From the NCBI GenBank assembly GCA_963597395.1, contig CAVBPX010000002.1, forward strand, positions 1-64,000: a stretch of 64,000 bases of DNA, written 5' to 3'. The notes beneath the pieces were generated by a model, which was not told the DNA's origin, did not search any database, and was given only the letters and a program-made list of their open reading frames with translations. The position numbers were made by a program, and so were the translations under genes. Origin of the DNA: Hallerella sp963597395 (GTDB taxonomy: Bacteria > Fibrobacterota > Fibrobacteria > Fibrobacterales > Fibrobacteraceae). Each line of letters opens with the position of its first letter. Position 1 is the first letter of the stretch. This document shows positions 26,444 through 35,082 of this stretch, piece after piece.

Positions 26444-27225
26444 TGGAGAGCCGCCTTTCGCACCGGAATTTTTGCCGCATCCATCGCCCGCTTGATGTCT
26501 TCGACGGAATAGGTTCCAAAATGCACCATGCTTGCGACAAGGGCCGCATCCGCCGCGGTTTTGCGGAAAAGTTCCACAATGTGGGAAGGCTCGCCCGCTC
26601 CGCCCGACGCTATCACGGGAATTCCGACCGCCTTCGCGACCCGGTCCGTAATTTCAAGCTCGTAGCCGTTTCGGACGCCGTCCGTGTCCATCGCGTTCAG
26701 GCATATTTCGCCCGCGCCGAGGGATTCCGCGCGTTTTGCCCATTCGACGGCGTCAAGCCCCGTCGCGGCACGACCGCCCTTGATAAAGACTTCGTAGCCG
26801 GAAGGGATTTTTTCCGAAATGCCGACGCGCTTCGCATCCATGCCGAGCACTATGCACTGGTTTCCAAAAGCCCGGGCGCCTTCCGCAATGATTTCGGGAT
26901 GCAGAACGGCAAGACTGTTCACGCTCACCTTTTCCGCACCGGAAAGAAGAACTTGATGCATATCGTCCAGGTTTCGGATGCCGCCGCCCACGGAAAACGG
27001 AATAAAGACGTTCTTTGCGATTTCCTTCACCATTTCAAGGTCGCACGGACGGTTTTCCGCGCTCGCCGTGATGTCGTAAAAGACAAGTTCGTCAACGCCT
27101 TCCGCGCTGTATTTCGCACCGAGCTCCACGGGGTCGCCAACGTCGATGTTTCCCTTGAAGCGGACGCCCTTCGTCACCTTGCGGTTCCGGACGTCCAGGC
27201 AAATGATGAGGCGCTTTGTCAGCAT
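26440..27225 (-). CDS. hisF: imidazole glycerol phosphate synthase, cyclase subunit HisF
   Basis: 261 residues from the ATG at 27223-27225. A (beta/alpha)8 barrel with two phosphate-binding halves. Diagnostic blocks: MLTKRLIICLDVRNRKVTKGVRFKG with the catalytic Asp, ELVFYDITAS, FIPFSVGGGIRN, KVSVNSLAV, GEICLNAMDTDGVRNGYEL with the second catalytic Asp, and PVIASGGAGEPSHI. HisF closes the imidazole ring using ammonia from HisH. It overlaps hisH by 7 bp upstream and tldD by 4 bp downstream. No other his genes are in the window. Confidence 0.96.
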   Translation of the reverse strand: MLTKRLIICLDVRNRKVTKGVRFKGNIDVGDPVELGAKYSAEGVDELVFYDITASAENRPCDLEMVKEIAKNVFIPFSVGGGIRNLDDMHQVLLSGAEKVSVNSLAVLHPEIIAEGARAFGNQCIVLGMDAKRVGISEKIPSGYEVFIKGGRAATGLDAVEWAKRAESLGAGEICLNAMDTDGVRNGYELEITDRVAKAVGIPVIASGGAGEPSHIVELFRKTAADAALVASMVHFGTYSVEDIKRAMDAAKIPVRKAALQ

Positions 27226-27845
27226 AGACCGCTCCACGCGCTGAAGTTCCTTAACACCCGAAGCCCGATGTCGCCGCTCTTTTCCAGGTGGAACTGCGTC
27301 GCGACCAGGTTCTCGCGAAAGACCGCCGACACAAAGGTTTGCGACCCGAATGTCGTCTTCGCCAGGGCGTTTTCGGGCAAAATCGCATCGGGATGAAAGG
27401 AGTGCACAAAGTAAAAGTCGCTTCCGGACGGAACGCCTTCGAAAATCGGATGGGGCTTCAAAAATTCCACCTGGTTCCATCCCATTTCCGGAATCTTTAT
27501 CCCGGGCTCTTCCCGAAAGCGGACTGCCCGCCCTTCAATCAGCCCGAGACACTCGACTCCGCCGTTTTCCTCGCTTGATTTCAAAACGATCTGGCATCCG
27601 ATGCAAATGCCGAGGACCGGGCGTTTCCGCTCGATGACCCGAACTATCGCGCTTCCGATTCCCGTTTTTTCAAGCGTTTCCATTGCGGAGCGGGCGGCAC
27701 CCACCCCCGGAAACACGAGACGGTCCGCCGAAGAAATTTCGGACGGGTCGCTCGAAGCCTTGACGGAAATGCCCAAATGTTCAAACGCGTTCAAAACCGA
27801 AGTGAGGTTTCCCGCATGATAATCGACAACGATAAAGCGTTCCAT
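27219..27845 (-). CDS. hisH: imidazole glycerol phosphate synthase, glutaminase subunit HisH
   Basis: 208 residues, class I glutamine amidotransferase. The oxyanion strand FPGVGAARSAM, the nucleophile block VLGICIGCQIVLKSSEENGG, the MGWNQV strand, FYFVHSFHPD and the His/Glu pair ATQFHLEKSGDIGLRVLRNF are all present. It feeds ammonia to HisF. It begins 13 bp after the fumarase stop, placing it in the same operon. Confidence 0.96.
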   Translation of the reverse strand: MERFIVVDYHAGNLTSVLNAFEHLGISVKASSDPSEISSADRLVFPGVGAARSAMETLEKTGIGSAIVRVIERKRPVLGICIGCQIVLKSSEENGGVECLGLIEGRAVRFREEPGIKIPEMGWNQVEFLKPHPIFEGVPSGSDFYFVHSFHPDAILPENALAKTTFGSQTFVSAVFRENLVATQFHLEKSGDIGLRVLRNFSAWSGLC

Positions 27846-27858
27846 GAATTTGTCCGAA

Positions 27859-29496
27859 TCAGATCAGGCCTTCAAAGAAGTTGTTACCCTTGTCATCGAC
27901 GAGGATAAACGCCGGGAAGTCCTTGATGGTAATTTTCCGGATGGCTTCCATGCCGAGTTCCGGGAATGCGACGATGTCATTCGAAAGGATATTCTGTTCG
28001 GCGAGAATCGCCGCCGGACCTCCGATCGATCCGAGGAAGAATCCGCCGTACTTTTTGCAGGCTTCCGTCACCTGTTCGGAGCGGTTTCCCTTGGCGACCA
28101 TGATCATCGAGGCTCCCTTGGACTGGAAGCGCATCACGTAGGGATCCATGCGGTTCGCGGTCGTCGGACCGAAACTTCCGGTGGGCATTCCGGCCGGGGT
28201 CTTCGCCGGTCCCGCGTAATAAATCGGATGGTCGGAGACGGCGCGGATAACGGTCTTTTCCATGTCGGAAAGAGCCTCGCCGCGTTCTTCCTTGTCAAAA
28301 ATTTCGGCAATCTTCGCATGGGCCATGTCGCGGGCGACAATCATCGTTCCGCGAAGGTTCAGACGCGTCTTGACCGGATATTTCGAAAGTTCCGCGAGGA
28401 CCTCGCCCATCGGACGGTCCAGGTCGATTTCTACCGGCGGCGCCATTTTCACGACATTTCCTTCGGGGATGTACTTTTCCGGATGATGTTCCATTTTTTC
28501 GAGCCAAAGACCGTTCTCGTCGATTTTCGCCTTGATGTTCCGGTCCGCGGAGCAGGAAACGCCGATGGAAACCGGGCAGCTCGCCGCATGGCGCGGGCAG
28601 CGGATGACGCGGACGTCGTGCACAAAGTACTTGCCGCCGAACTGCGCACCGATTCCCGTCTTTTGGCAAATGTGCAAGACCTTTTCTTCCATTTCGAGGT
28701 CGCGGAACATGCGGCCGCCCTCGCTTCCGCTCGTCGGAATGTCGTCAAGATATCCGCAGCTTGCGAGCTTGACCGTGTGCGTGTTCATTTCGGCAGAGGT
28801 TCCGCCGATGACGATGGCAAGGTGGTAGGGCGGGCACGCCGCGGTGCCGAGCGTCTTGACCTTTTCGGCGATAAACTTTTCGAGGGACTTCGGGTTGAGG
28901 AGCGCCTTTGTCATCGGCCAGTAATACGTCTTGTTCGCGGATCCGCCGCCTTTCGCGACAAAGAGGAACTTCATTTCCGCGCCTTCCTCGGCGTGGATGT
29001 CTATTTGCGCAGGGAGGTTGCACGCCGTATTCTTCTCTTCGTACATGGAGAGCGGGGCTATTTGGCTGTAGCGCAAATTCAGGTTCGTGTAGGCGTTGTA
29101 GATGCCTTCCGAAATGGCTTCAAAGTCATCGACGCCGGTCCACACCTGCTGACCCTTATGAACGACCGCAATCGCGGTTCCCGTGTCCTGGCAGAACGGA
29201 AGGACTCCCTTGGAGGCGACCACGGCATTTTTCAAAAGCGTGAGCGCGACGAACTTGTCGTTATCGCTCGCTTCGGGATCCTGGAGAATTTTGGCGACTT
29301 TCGCCGTGTGGGCGGGACGCAAGCGGAAGCTGACCTCGCCGAAAGCGGACTCGGCAATTTTCGTCAGGGCCTCTTTCGACACCTTGAGAATCTTTTTGCC
29401 TTCAAATTCCGCAACGGAAACGCCCTCTTTTCCGAGGTTGACGTATTCCGTCGTATCTTCGCCGTGTTGGACGGTCGGTTCGTAATGAAATGCCAT
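27859..29496 (-). CDS. fumA: class I (iron-sulfur) fumarate hydratase
   Basis: 545 residues from the ATG at 29494-29496 with GAGG upstream. A single-chain class I fumarase with fused alpha and beta parts: PFCQDTGTAIAVVHKGQQVW, MYEEKNTACNLPAQIDI, GGGSANKTYYWPMTKALLNP, GTAACPPYHLAIVIGGTSAE and the C-terminal beta domain IYYAGPAKTPAGMPTGSFGPTTANRMDPYV...GNRSEQVTEACKKYGGFFLGSIGGPAAILAE. Conserved Cys residues would bind the 4Fe-4S cluster. It interconverts fumarate and malate, fitting a succinate-producing anaerobe. It heads the long operon fumA-hisH-hisF-tldD-porU-like-membrane protein. Confidence 0.95.
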   Translation of the reverse strand: MAFHYEPTVQHGEDTTEYVNLGKEGVSVAEFEGKKILKVSKEALTKIAESAFGEVSFRLRPAHTAKVAKILQDPEASDNDKFVALTLLKNAVVASKGVLPFCQDTGTAIAVVHKGQQVWTGVDDFEAISEGIYNAYTNLNLRYSQIAPLSMYEEKNTACNLPAQIDIHAEEGAEMKFLFVAKGGGSANKTYYWPMTKALLNPKSLEKFIAEKVKTLGTAACPPYHLAIVIGGTSAEMNTHTVKLASCGYLDDIPTSGSEGGRMFRDLEMEEKVLHICQKTGIGAQFGGKYFVHDVRVIRCPRHAASCPVSIGVSCSADRNIKAKIDENGLWLEKMEHHPEKYIPEGNVVKMAPPVEIDLDRPMGEVLAELSKYPVKTRLNLRGTMIVARDMAHAKIAEIFDKEERGEALSDMEKTVIRAVSDHPIYYAGPAKTPAGMPTGSFGPTTANRMDPYVMRFQSKGASMIMVAKGNRSEQVTEACKKYGGFFLGSIGGPAAILAEQNILSNDIVAFPELGMEAIRKITIKDFPAFILVDDKGNNFFEGLI

Positions 29497-29646
29497 AGAA
29501 AGCCTCTTTTTTGGAAATGAGTCCCCAAGAAAATAGAATTTTCGCGCTTTTCTGAAAATCTTTTTACCACATTTCGACGACAAGAGTTATTTTTCTACCG
29601 ACACCGGCAGACAACCCTGCCATGACTTTTTAACGAGGACATCAAA

Positions 29647-30369
29647 ATGAAACTGACCAAGACTCTTTTCTCCGCGCTTTTGCTCACCGCATTCGCCTTT
29701 GCAGCCGACGAGGCAAAACCGGTTCCGGCAGCCGCCGCACAGGCGGAAGTCGCAAAGGCCGCAGCGGCGCCCGCGCCGAAGCAGGACACGGCAAAGGTTG
29801 AACAGGCGAAGGCCGAACAGGCAAAGACGGAAGCCGTCAAGGCCGACACGGCAAAGGCCGCAGCGCCCGCTCAGACCGAACAGGCAAAGACGGAAGCAAA
29901 GACCGAAGTCAAGACGGATTCCACGGCAAGCGCTCCGGCAGCGGACACGGCCAAATCGGCTGAAGCCACCCCGGCGGACACCGCAAAGGCGGCCGAACCC
30001 GTAGCGGCGGCCCCCGCCGACTCTACCGCCAAGGCCGACACCGCGAAAGTTGCCGCAGCCGATACCGCAAACGCCGTAGCCGCTCCGGCCGACACCGCGA
30101 AGGCCCCGGCAGACACGTCCGAAGTGCTCGAAGCGAAGGCCGCCCCGGCGGACACCGCAAAGGCCGACACCACGGCAAGCGTCCCGGCCGACACCGCAAA
30201 GGTTGCCGCAACCGACACCGCAAAGACCGAAGCTCCGGCAGCCGAACCCAAGTCCGAAGAATCCCGCACCGCCGGCCAGACCATTATGGAGAACCCGCTC
30301 GAATTCATCATCGTGAGCGCGGCCTTCATCGCAAGCGTCCTCGTCATCATCTTCACGGGCAAGGACTGA
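29647..30369 (+). CDS. Ala-rich DTAK-repeat envelope protein with C-terminal membrane anchor
   Basis: 240 residues: signal peptide MKLTKTLFSALLLTAFAFA, then ~180 residues of low-complexity Ala/Lys/Thr/Glu/Asp with at least nine DTAK units (PADTAKA, KADTAKV, TDTAKTE) at irregular spacing, then a membrane segment (LEFIIVSAAFIASVLVIIF) and a short charged tail. The repeat region is probably an extended, proline-dotted spacer. No family recognised. GAGGA 7 nt before ATG, and a strong terminator after the stop, mark it as a single-gene unit. A periplasm-spanning or cell-wall-associated spacer is a reasonable guess only. Confidence 0.8.
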   Translation: MKLTKTLFSALLLTAFAFAADEAKPVPAAAAQAEVAKAAAAPAPKQDTAKVEQAKAEQAKTEAVKADTAKAAAPAQTEQAKTEAKTEVKTDSTASAPAADTAKSAEATPADTAKAAEPVAAAPADSTAKADTAKVAAADTANAVAAPADTAKAPADTSEVLEAKAAPADTAKADTTASVPADTAKVAATDTAKTEAPAAEPKSEESRTAGQTIMENPLEFIIVSAAFIASVLVIIFTGKD

Positions 30370-30400
30370 TAAGGGCGCCGACTATTTTTAAGTGAGACCC

Positions 30401-30433
30401 AAAGCCACTCCGCAAACGGAGCGGCTTTTTTTT
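30401..30433 (+). terminator. rho-independent terminator
   Basis: AAGCCACTCCG and CGGAGCGGCTT pair around CAAA (one mismatch), followed by a run of eight T. Confidence 0.85.
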
Positions 30434-30434
30434 G

Positions 30435-30440
30435 TATATT
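30435..30440 (+). promoter_or_regulatory. putative -10 element of lemA-like gene
   Basis: TATATT 28 nt before the ATG at 30469, directly after the preceding terminator. A good AGGAGGT ribosome site follows, so this transcript has a normal leader. Confidence 0.45.
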
Positions 30441-30468
30441 CAAAAGGACCGATAGGAGGTTAAGCATT

Positions 30469-31131
30469 ATGGCAAACGAACTCGACGAAATGACCGGAAA
30501 CGTCAACCCGAACGGCCGGGACGTAAACGTCATCGAAAAACAGATTCCGGTCCGCGTAGGCGCAGGCTCGCTCCTTTTTGAAATTCTCCTGTGGATTTGC
30601 GGAATCTTGCCGGGCGTCATCTTCCTCTTTATGAAAATAGGCGCCAAGAACTATTTTCGCCAGCTCGAACAAAAAATCCAGGCCGACGCCTCCACAATCG
30701 ACAATTACCTGGAGCAGCGGGTTCAAATTCTCCAGAACGTCGCCCCTCTCGTAAACAAGGCGATAGACCTTGACAAGGACGTGATGAAGTCCGTGGCGGC
30801 GTTCCGCGGAGGACATCTTTCCGAAGAGACCCGCAACACCGTTTCCCGCGACATCGACCGGAGCTTCGGACGGCTCTTTCCGCAAGTGGAAGCCTACCCC
30901 GAACTGAAGGCCCACGCGACAATCGCCGACGCCATGCAGCAAAACAGCTACCTCCAGCGCGAAATCACCGCGGCCCGGAGCCTCTACAACGACACGGTCA
31001 ACCAGTGGAACACCGATATTTTCGCGTGGCCCACCAAGATGATAGTCGCGGCCCGCGCAGGATATACGACCCGCATTCCGTTTACGGCATCCGCCGAAGT
31101 CAAGGCCCGCGCCCGCGAAACCTTCTTCTAG
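30469..31131 (+). CDS. lemA: LemA-family protein
   Basis: 220 residues. A hydrophobic N-terminal segment (LLFEILLWICGILPGVIFLFM) is followed by the LemA helical bundle: RQLEQKIQADASTIDNYLEQRVQILQNVAPLV and the hallmark YPELKAHATIADAMQQNSYLQREITAARSLYNDTVNQWN. LemA proteins sit in the inner membrane with the bundle outside or inside depending on type; their role is unclear. AGGAGGT before the ATG is a strong ribosome site. The next gene starts 27 bp downstream and encodes a large membrane protein, so the two probably act together. Confidence 0.9.
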   Translation: MANELDEMTGNVNPNGRDVNVIEKQIPVRVGAGSLLFEILLWICGILPGVIFLFMKIGAKNYFRQLEQKIQADASTIDNYLEQRVQILQNVAPLVNKAIDLDKDVMKSVAAFRGGHLSEETRNTVSRDIDRSFGRLFPQVEAYPELKAHATIADAMQQNSYLQREITAARSLYNDTVNQWNTDIFAWPTKMIVAARAGYTTRIPFTASAEVKARARETFF

Positions 31132-31158
31132 CCGGGCGTTTCGGCCCTCGGAAGTTCC

Positions 31159-32868
31159 GTGGAAGACGTCATCTACGATCCGCTTGAACGCTACAAAAGC
31201 GTCTATCGGGACGCGTTCTACAAAAACGCGGTAGAAACCTTTGACGCTCTGGCCCAAAAGGCGGGTATCGACAAGGAAAGGAATAAGGCCCTTTGCGCGG
31301 AAATCGAGAACATTTCGATCTCCCGCGATAAACTTTCCGGTTCAAGAAAATTCTTTTCAGTGCTTCGCATTCTCGCCTGTATTTGCGCAGCGCTTCTTTT
31401 CGCAGGACCGCTTCTATTCGAATGCACGGAAAAGGCGCCCGTGTGCTGGGGCGGTTCGGGAGTTCTCCTCGTTTGCATTTTTGCTCTTTTGGGGCCAAAG
31501 ATTCGAAAGCTCGACGAAGAAATTTCGAACTTCGACTATCAGATTCAAAAGAAAAAGGAAGAGGCCCTTGAACAGATGGAGCCTCTCAACGCCCTGTTTT
31601 ACTGGGACATTCCGCCAAGGCTCATCGAAAAGACCGTCCCGAAGCTCCACTTCGACACGTTCTTTACCGAATCCCGGCTCGCGGAGCTGCAAAGCGATTT
31701 CGGCTACGACGGCTCGTTTAACGAAGACGCCTCCGTTCTCTTTTCGATTAGCGGGGAAATCAGCGGCAACCCCTTTGTCGTCGCAAACACCAAGAACTTT
31801 CAAATGGGCGAAAAAATCTACACGGGCTACAGGACCATCCACTGGAGCGAAACGGTCATCGGGGCCGACGGCAAGCGTCACCGGGTCCTTCGAAGCCAGA
31901 CCCTTTCCGCAAGCGTCACCAAACCATGTCCCGTCTATACAAAGCTCGCCTTTGTGCTCTACGGAAACGATGCCGCGCCGCATCTCCGCTTTACGCGAAA
32001 GCCCTCGCATCTTGTCGAAGAAGGCTTTTTGCAGAACTTTCGCCGCAAGCGAAAACTCCGCGAACTGAAAAAATTTTCGCGCAACCTGAAGGACAGCTCC
32101 CAATACACGCTCATGGGAAACGAGGAATTCGAAACGCTTTTCGAAACGAAGGACCGAAACGACGAAGTGGAATACAGGATCCTCTTTACGGCACTCGCCC
32201 AGCACCAGATGCTCTCGCTCATCAAGGAACGCGATGACGCCTACGGTGACGATTTCACGTTTGTCAAGGACAAAAAAATAAACGTCATCATCCCCGGCCA
32301 CCTAAACAATTTCGACCTGAACACGGACCCCGCGAACTTTATGCACTACGACTACGAAAAAGCGCGAAGAAACTTTATTCAGGCAAACAGGGAATATTTC
32401 CGGGCCGTCTATTTTTCAATGGCTCCCCTGCTTTCGATTCCGCTCTACCAGCAGATGCGCTCGCAAAAGACCCTCTACGGAGAAAACGCCGAGCGTTCCT
32501 CCTTTTGGGAATGGGAATCCATCGCGAACTTCTACGGCGAAGAAAGGTTTCGCCATCCGAAATGCGCAACGGAATGCATTCTGAAGACGCGGAAAAAAGA
32601 CTTTACGCCCGACGGAAAATCCCGGATAGACGTCACCGCCTACGGATACGCTTCCACGCGTCGCATCGACTACGTTCCGGTCCCGGGCGGAGACGGGCGC
32701 ATGCACAACGTTCCCGTGGAATGGAACGAATACAGCCCGGTGGAGCGGACGAGCGAGATTCGGATAGACGAAGCACACATTCCCGACATGGAACTTTTGA
32801 AAAAGCGGATATCCGAAAGGAAAGGCGGCGAAATCTATCGGCGCGGCATCTTTTCGGTTTTCCGCTAA
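31159..32868 (+). CDS. LemA-associated membrane protein, function unknown
   Basis: 569 residues from GTG at 31159 with GGAAG upstream. Residues ~1-60 are helical, followed by two adjacent membrane segments (~63-110: FFSVLRILACICAALLFAGPLLF, VCWGGSGVLLVCIFALLG), a coiled coil (RKLDEEISNFDYQIQKKKEEALEQME) and a ~430-residue soluble part with long beta-rich blocks (SGNPFVVANTKNFQMG, HWSETVIGADGKRHRVLRSQTLSASV). A LemA gene followed by such a protein recurs in several phyla, but no catalytic motif is evident and no function is claimed. It converges on the GH9 gene with a 15-bp gap. Confidence 0.8.
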   Translation: MEDVIYDPLERYKSVYRDAFYKNAVETFDALAQKAGIDKERNKALCAEIENISISRDKLSGSRKFFSVLRILACICAALLFAGPLLFECTEKAPVCWGGSGVLLVCIFALLGPKIRKLDEEISNFDYQIQKKKEEALEQMEPLNALFYWDIPPRLIEKTVPKLHFDTFFTESRLAELQSDFGYDGSFNEDASVLFSISGEISGNPFVVANTKNFQMGEKIYTGYRTIHWSETVIGADGKRHRVLRSQTLSASVTKPCPVYTKLAFVLYGNDAAPHLRFTRKPSHLVEEGFLQNFRRKRKLRELKKFSRNLKDSSQYTLMGNEEFETLFETKDRNDEVEYRILFTALAQHQMLSLIKERDDAYGDDFTFVKDKKINVIIPGHLNNFDLNTDPANFMHYDYEKARRNFIQANREYFRAVYFSMAPLLSIPLYQQMRSQKTLYGENAERSSFWEWESIANFYGEERFRHPKCATECILKTRKKDFTPDGKSRIDVTAYGYASTRRIDYVPVPGGDGRMHNVPVEWNEYSPVERTSEIRIDEAHIPDMELLKKRISERKGGEIYRRGIFSVFR

Positions 32869-32883
32869 GAGCCTCCGAAAATT

Positions 32884-34896
32884 CTACCGAAGGACAATCT
32901 TCCGGATTCCAAGCGTCCCGGCCCGCACAAAATAGACGCCTGCGCGGACGGTTCCGAGCGAAACGACGGCCTCGCTTTGCGGCGCGGACGCCCGAAGGAC
33001 TTTCCTTCCGTCAAGCCCAAAGACTTCCACTTCGCCGAGCGGCCCGTTTGCGGAAACCCGGAGCGTCCCGGAAAGGACTTCCACCGCAAAAGCCGGAGAC
33101 TTCTTTCCTTTCCGCGGAAGCGAAAGCGTCTTCGATGCTTCATCGTAACGGGCGGCAAGGGCCATCAGATACCACGTTGAATGCGGAAGCCACTGTTCGA
33201 TCCAGCGCCAGTTTTGCCAGGACTCCGAAAATCCCGCGGCCGAGACGTTGTTCCAGACGATTCCCGAACCGTCCGTATTTTTGCCGGTGACGCCGTTCGC
33301 GATGCCGCCCTCGAGCATTCCCTTTCCGAGCGTTCCCGTGTAGTCGGGAGGATTCTTGAGGCCGACGCCTTCCATAAACGAGACGCCATACGGATTTTTT
33401 CCGAGAATCCAGTCCAGCTGATCGGACGCATAGGCAAAAGCCTTCAGGGAGTCGCTTACCCCGAGGGAACGCGCCGCATAGACGCCCGCCGCGGCAAGGG
33501 ACGCAATTCGCGCACTTTCGCCCTGCCACCAGTATTCCGATTCGTTGTCATGCGGAATAAAGTATCCCGTCCGGAGCGTATCGCTTGTGCGATAAACCTG
33601 TTTTGCGTATCCATAGGGATTCGTCGAAACGTCCGTCACCTTTACGAGCCATTCCAGATGTTTTTGGGCGAGCGGAGCGATTTTATTCGAATAGGAAAGT
33701 TCCGGTTCCAGTTCCAGGTAGCGGACAAGGGCTATCAGGGGAAGCCCGGCATCGCTTGCATGCCAAAAGGGACGGCTTTTTGCGGCATCGCTAAAAAAGT
33801 AGCCGTCGTCCGACAGGCGGTTTACAAGGCTCGTGGCGCGTAAGCGGGCCGCTTCGAGATAGGAAGCGTTTGCCGAGCCTTCGAAAACGATAGACGCGTT
33901 GTAAAGTTCCACGGCGGCGAGAAGAGCCGTGTAGTCGTCGATGATGTTTTCCTTGCCGTCGTCGCAGTATTCGCAAGCTTCCGCGGACTGCTTTCCCTGC
34001 AAATGCAAAAAGGCCCGGGCGGCGCCCGCATAATAGGCGGCACTCGAGGAATCTCCGGAAGCTCCAAGCGTCGAAGCCCGCGCAAGGGCCGCAATCGCCA
34101 TGCCGCCCCCTTCGCGGAACGCCGTCTTATAGGCGGAACTTTTCACGCCGTCGCTATAGCTGAACGCGCAAAGATAACGGCTTCCCGCTCCCCAGTTGTC
34201 AAAGACCGTCATATAAAAGAAGCCTTCCGGATCGAGCATCCGAAGGAGAAAGTCCGCACCGTAAAGGGCCTCGGTGCGGGCAAAGCCCTCTCCTGCGACC
34301 GCCGCCACGCGAAGCGGCATCCGCTCAGATGCAAAGGCAAGGGCCCAGACGGTAAGCGGAATTTGCTGCGGATTCAGATAGTTTGCGTAGGAAAGGTGCG
34401 AAAGATACTTGCTCACGTCCCCCGAAGCGTCGTTCCATCCGCCGTGAACGTCCCGGGTCGCGGATGAGCCATAGACGGCGACGGCAAGGTCCGAATTCGT
34501 GTTCCGGTCGTTTTTAAAGTAGGAGAGCACCGGTCCGAGCGTCGCATCCGAAAGGGCCTTTTCGAGAACCGTTACGGTCAAGGAAACCGCGGACCCGTTT
34601 TCAAAAAAGGAGAGCGTATAGGTTCCCGGGAGCGTGACCGACGAAAAATCGATGCGGTAAAAGGCCAGGCCGAGCGCCCAGTCCGAAACGTAAACGGCCG
34701 AAGGGAACGTTCCCGAAAGGACGGCTTTTCCGGAAGCATCCGCAAACGAATAGGCCGTCCCCGAAAGATCCGCGCTCGACTCGACGACGAGGCTTTTGGG
34801 AAGCGCCGCATCGTAGCCTGCATAGTTGTAACGGACATTTGCGGCAAGCGCGAACGCCGCCGAAAAAAGCACAATCCAGATTCCTGATTTTCGCAT
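32884..34896 (-). CDS. GH9 glycanase (endoglucanase-type) with Ig-like N-domain and sorting-like tail
   Basis: 670 residues. Signal peptide (IWIVLFSAAFALA); residues ~20-110 are the CelD-type Ig-like domain; ~115-590 the GH9 (alpha/alpha)6 barrel with DVHGGWNDASGDVSKYLSH (the paired Asp of the water-activating base), EYWWQGESARIASLAAAG, DWILGKNPYGVSFMEGVG and, near the end, RWIEQWLPHSTWYLMALAARY, where the Glu is the likely proton donor. The last ~70 residues (LGEVEVFGLDGRKVLRAS...AGVYFVRAGTLGIRKIVLR) are a type A sorting-like domain, consistent with type IX export and a PorU-like sortase in the same window. Beta-1,4-glucan or a related polymer is the expected substrate. TATATT lies 6 nt before the ATG. 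Confidence 0.9.
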   Translation of the reverse strand: MRKSGIWIVLFSAAFALAANVRYNYAGYDAALPKSLVVESSADLSGTAYSFADASGKAVLSGTFPSAVYVSDWALGLAFYRIDFSSVTLPGTYTLSFFENGSAVSLTVTVLEKALSDATLGPVLSYFKNDRNTNSDLAVAVYGSSATRDVHGGWNDASGDVSKYLSHLSYANYLNPQQIPLTVWALAFASERMPLRVAAVAGEGFARTEALYGADFLLRMLDPEGFFYMTVFDNWGAGSRYLCAFSYSDGVKSSAYKTAFREGGGMAIAALARASTLGASGDSSSAAYYAGAARAFLHLQGKQSAEACEYCDDGKENIIDDYTALLAAVELYNASIVFEGSANASYLEAARLRATSLVNRLSDDGYFFSDAAKSRPFWHASDAGLPLIALVRYLELEPELSYSNKIAPLAQKHLEWLVKVTDVSTNPYGYAKQVYRTSDTLRTGYFIPHDNESEYWWQGESARIASLAAAGVYAARSLGVSDSLKAFAYASDQLDWILGKNPYGVSFMEGVGLKNPPDYTGTLGKGMLEGGIANGVTGKNTDGSGIVWNNVSAAGFSESWQNWRWIEQWLPHSTWYLMALAARYDEASKTLSLPRKGKKSPAFAVEVLSGTLRVSANGPLGEVEVFGLDGRKVLRASAPQSEAVVSLGTVRAGVYFVRAGTLGIRKIVLR

Positions 34897-34902
34897 AGGG
34901 AT

Positions 34903-34908
34903 AATATA
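34903..34908 (-). promoter_or_regulatory. putative -10 element of GH9 gene (leaderless)
   Basis: Minus-strand TATATT, 6 nt, ATG. No Shine-Dalgarno. The 186-bp divergent region to rel (34897-35082) holds nothing else clear. Confidence 0.45.
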
Positions 34909-35070
34909 AATTCGTTTAAACGCTTTGCGAAATCCGCCGCATTTTTTACCATCCGGTTACAAAATTTCACCCCGGTTTTACATGCGACAAAAACGTCGCG
35001 TTTCATCCCCGAAACATCCCCCTTTTTCGCGAAATAAGCGAAAAATCCAAACGTTTGGCCCTTTTTTTGG

Positions 35071-35076
35071 TAAATT
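35071..35076 (+). promoter_or_regulatory. putative -10 element of rel (leaderless)
   Basis: TAAATT, 6 nt, then ATG at 35083; no Shine-Dalgarno. Confidence 0.45.
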
Positions 35077-35082
35077 TGGGAT

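Noticed and set aside
27844..29520. 558-codon plus-strand open frame
   Set aside because: Antisense to the clearly recognised fumarase.
29700..30270. Repeated DNA that might be taken for a CRISPR-like or satellite array
   Set aside because: The repeats are codons of the DTAK protein, irregularly spaced and in frame.
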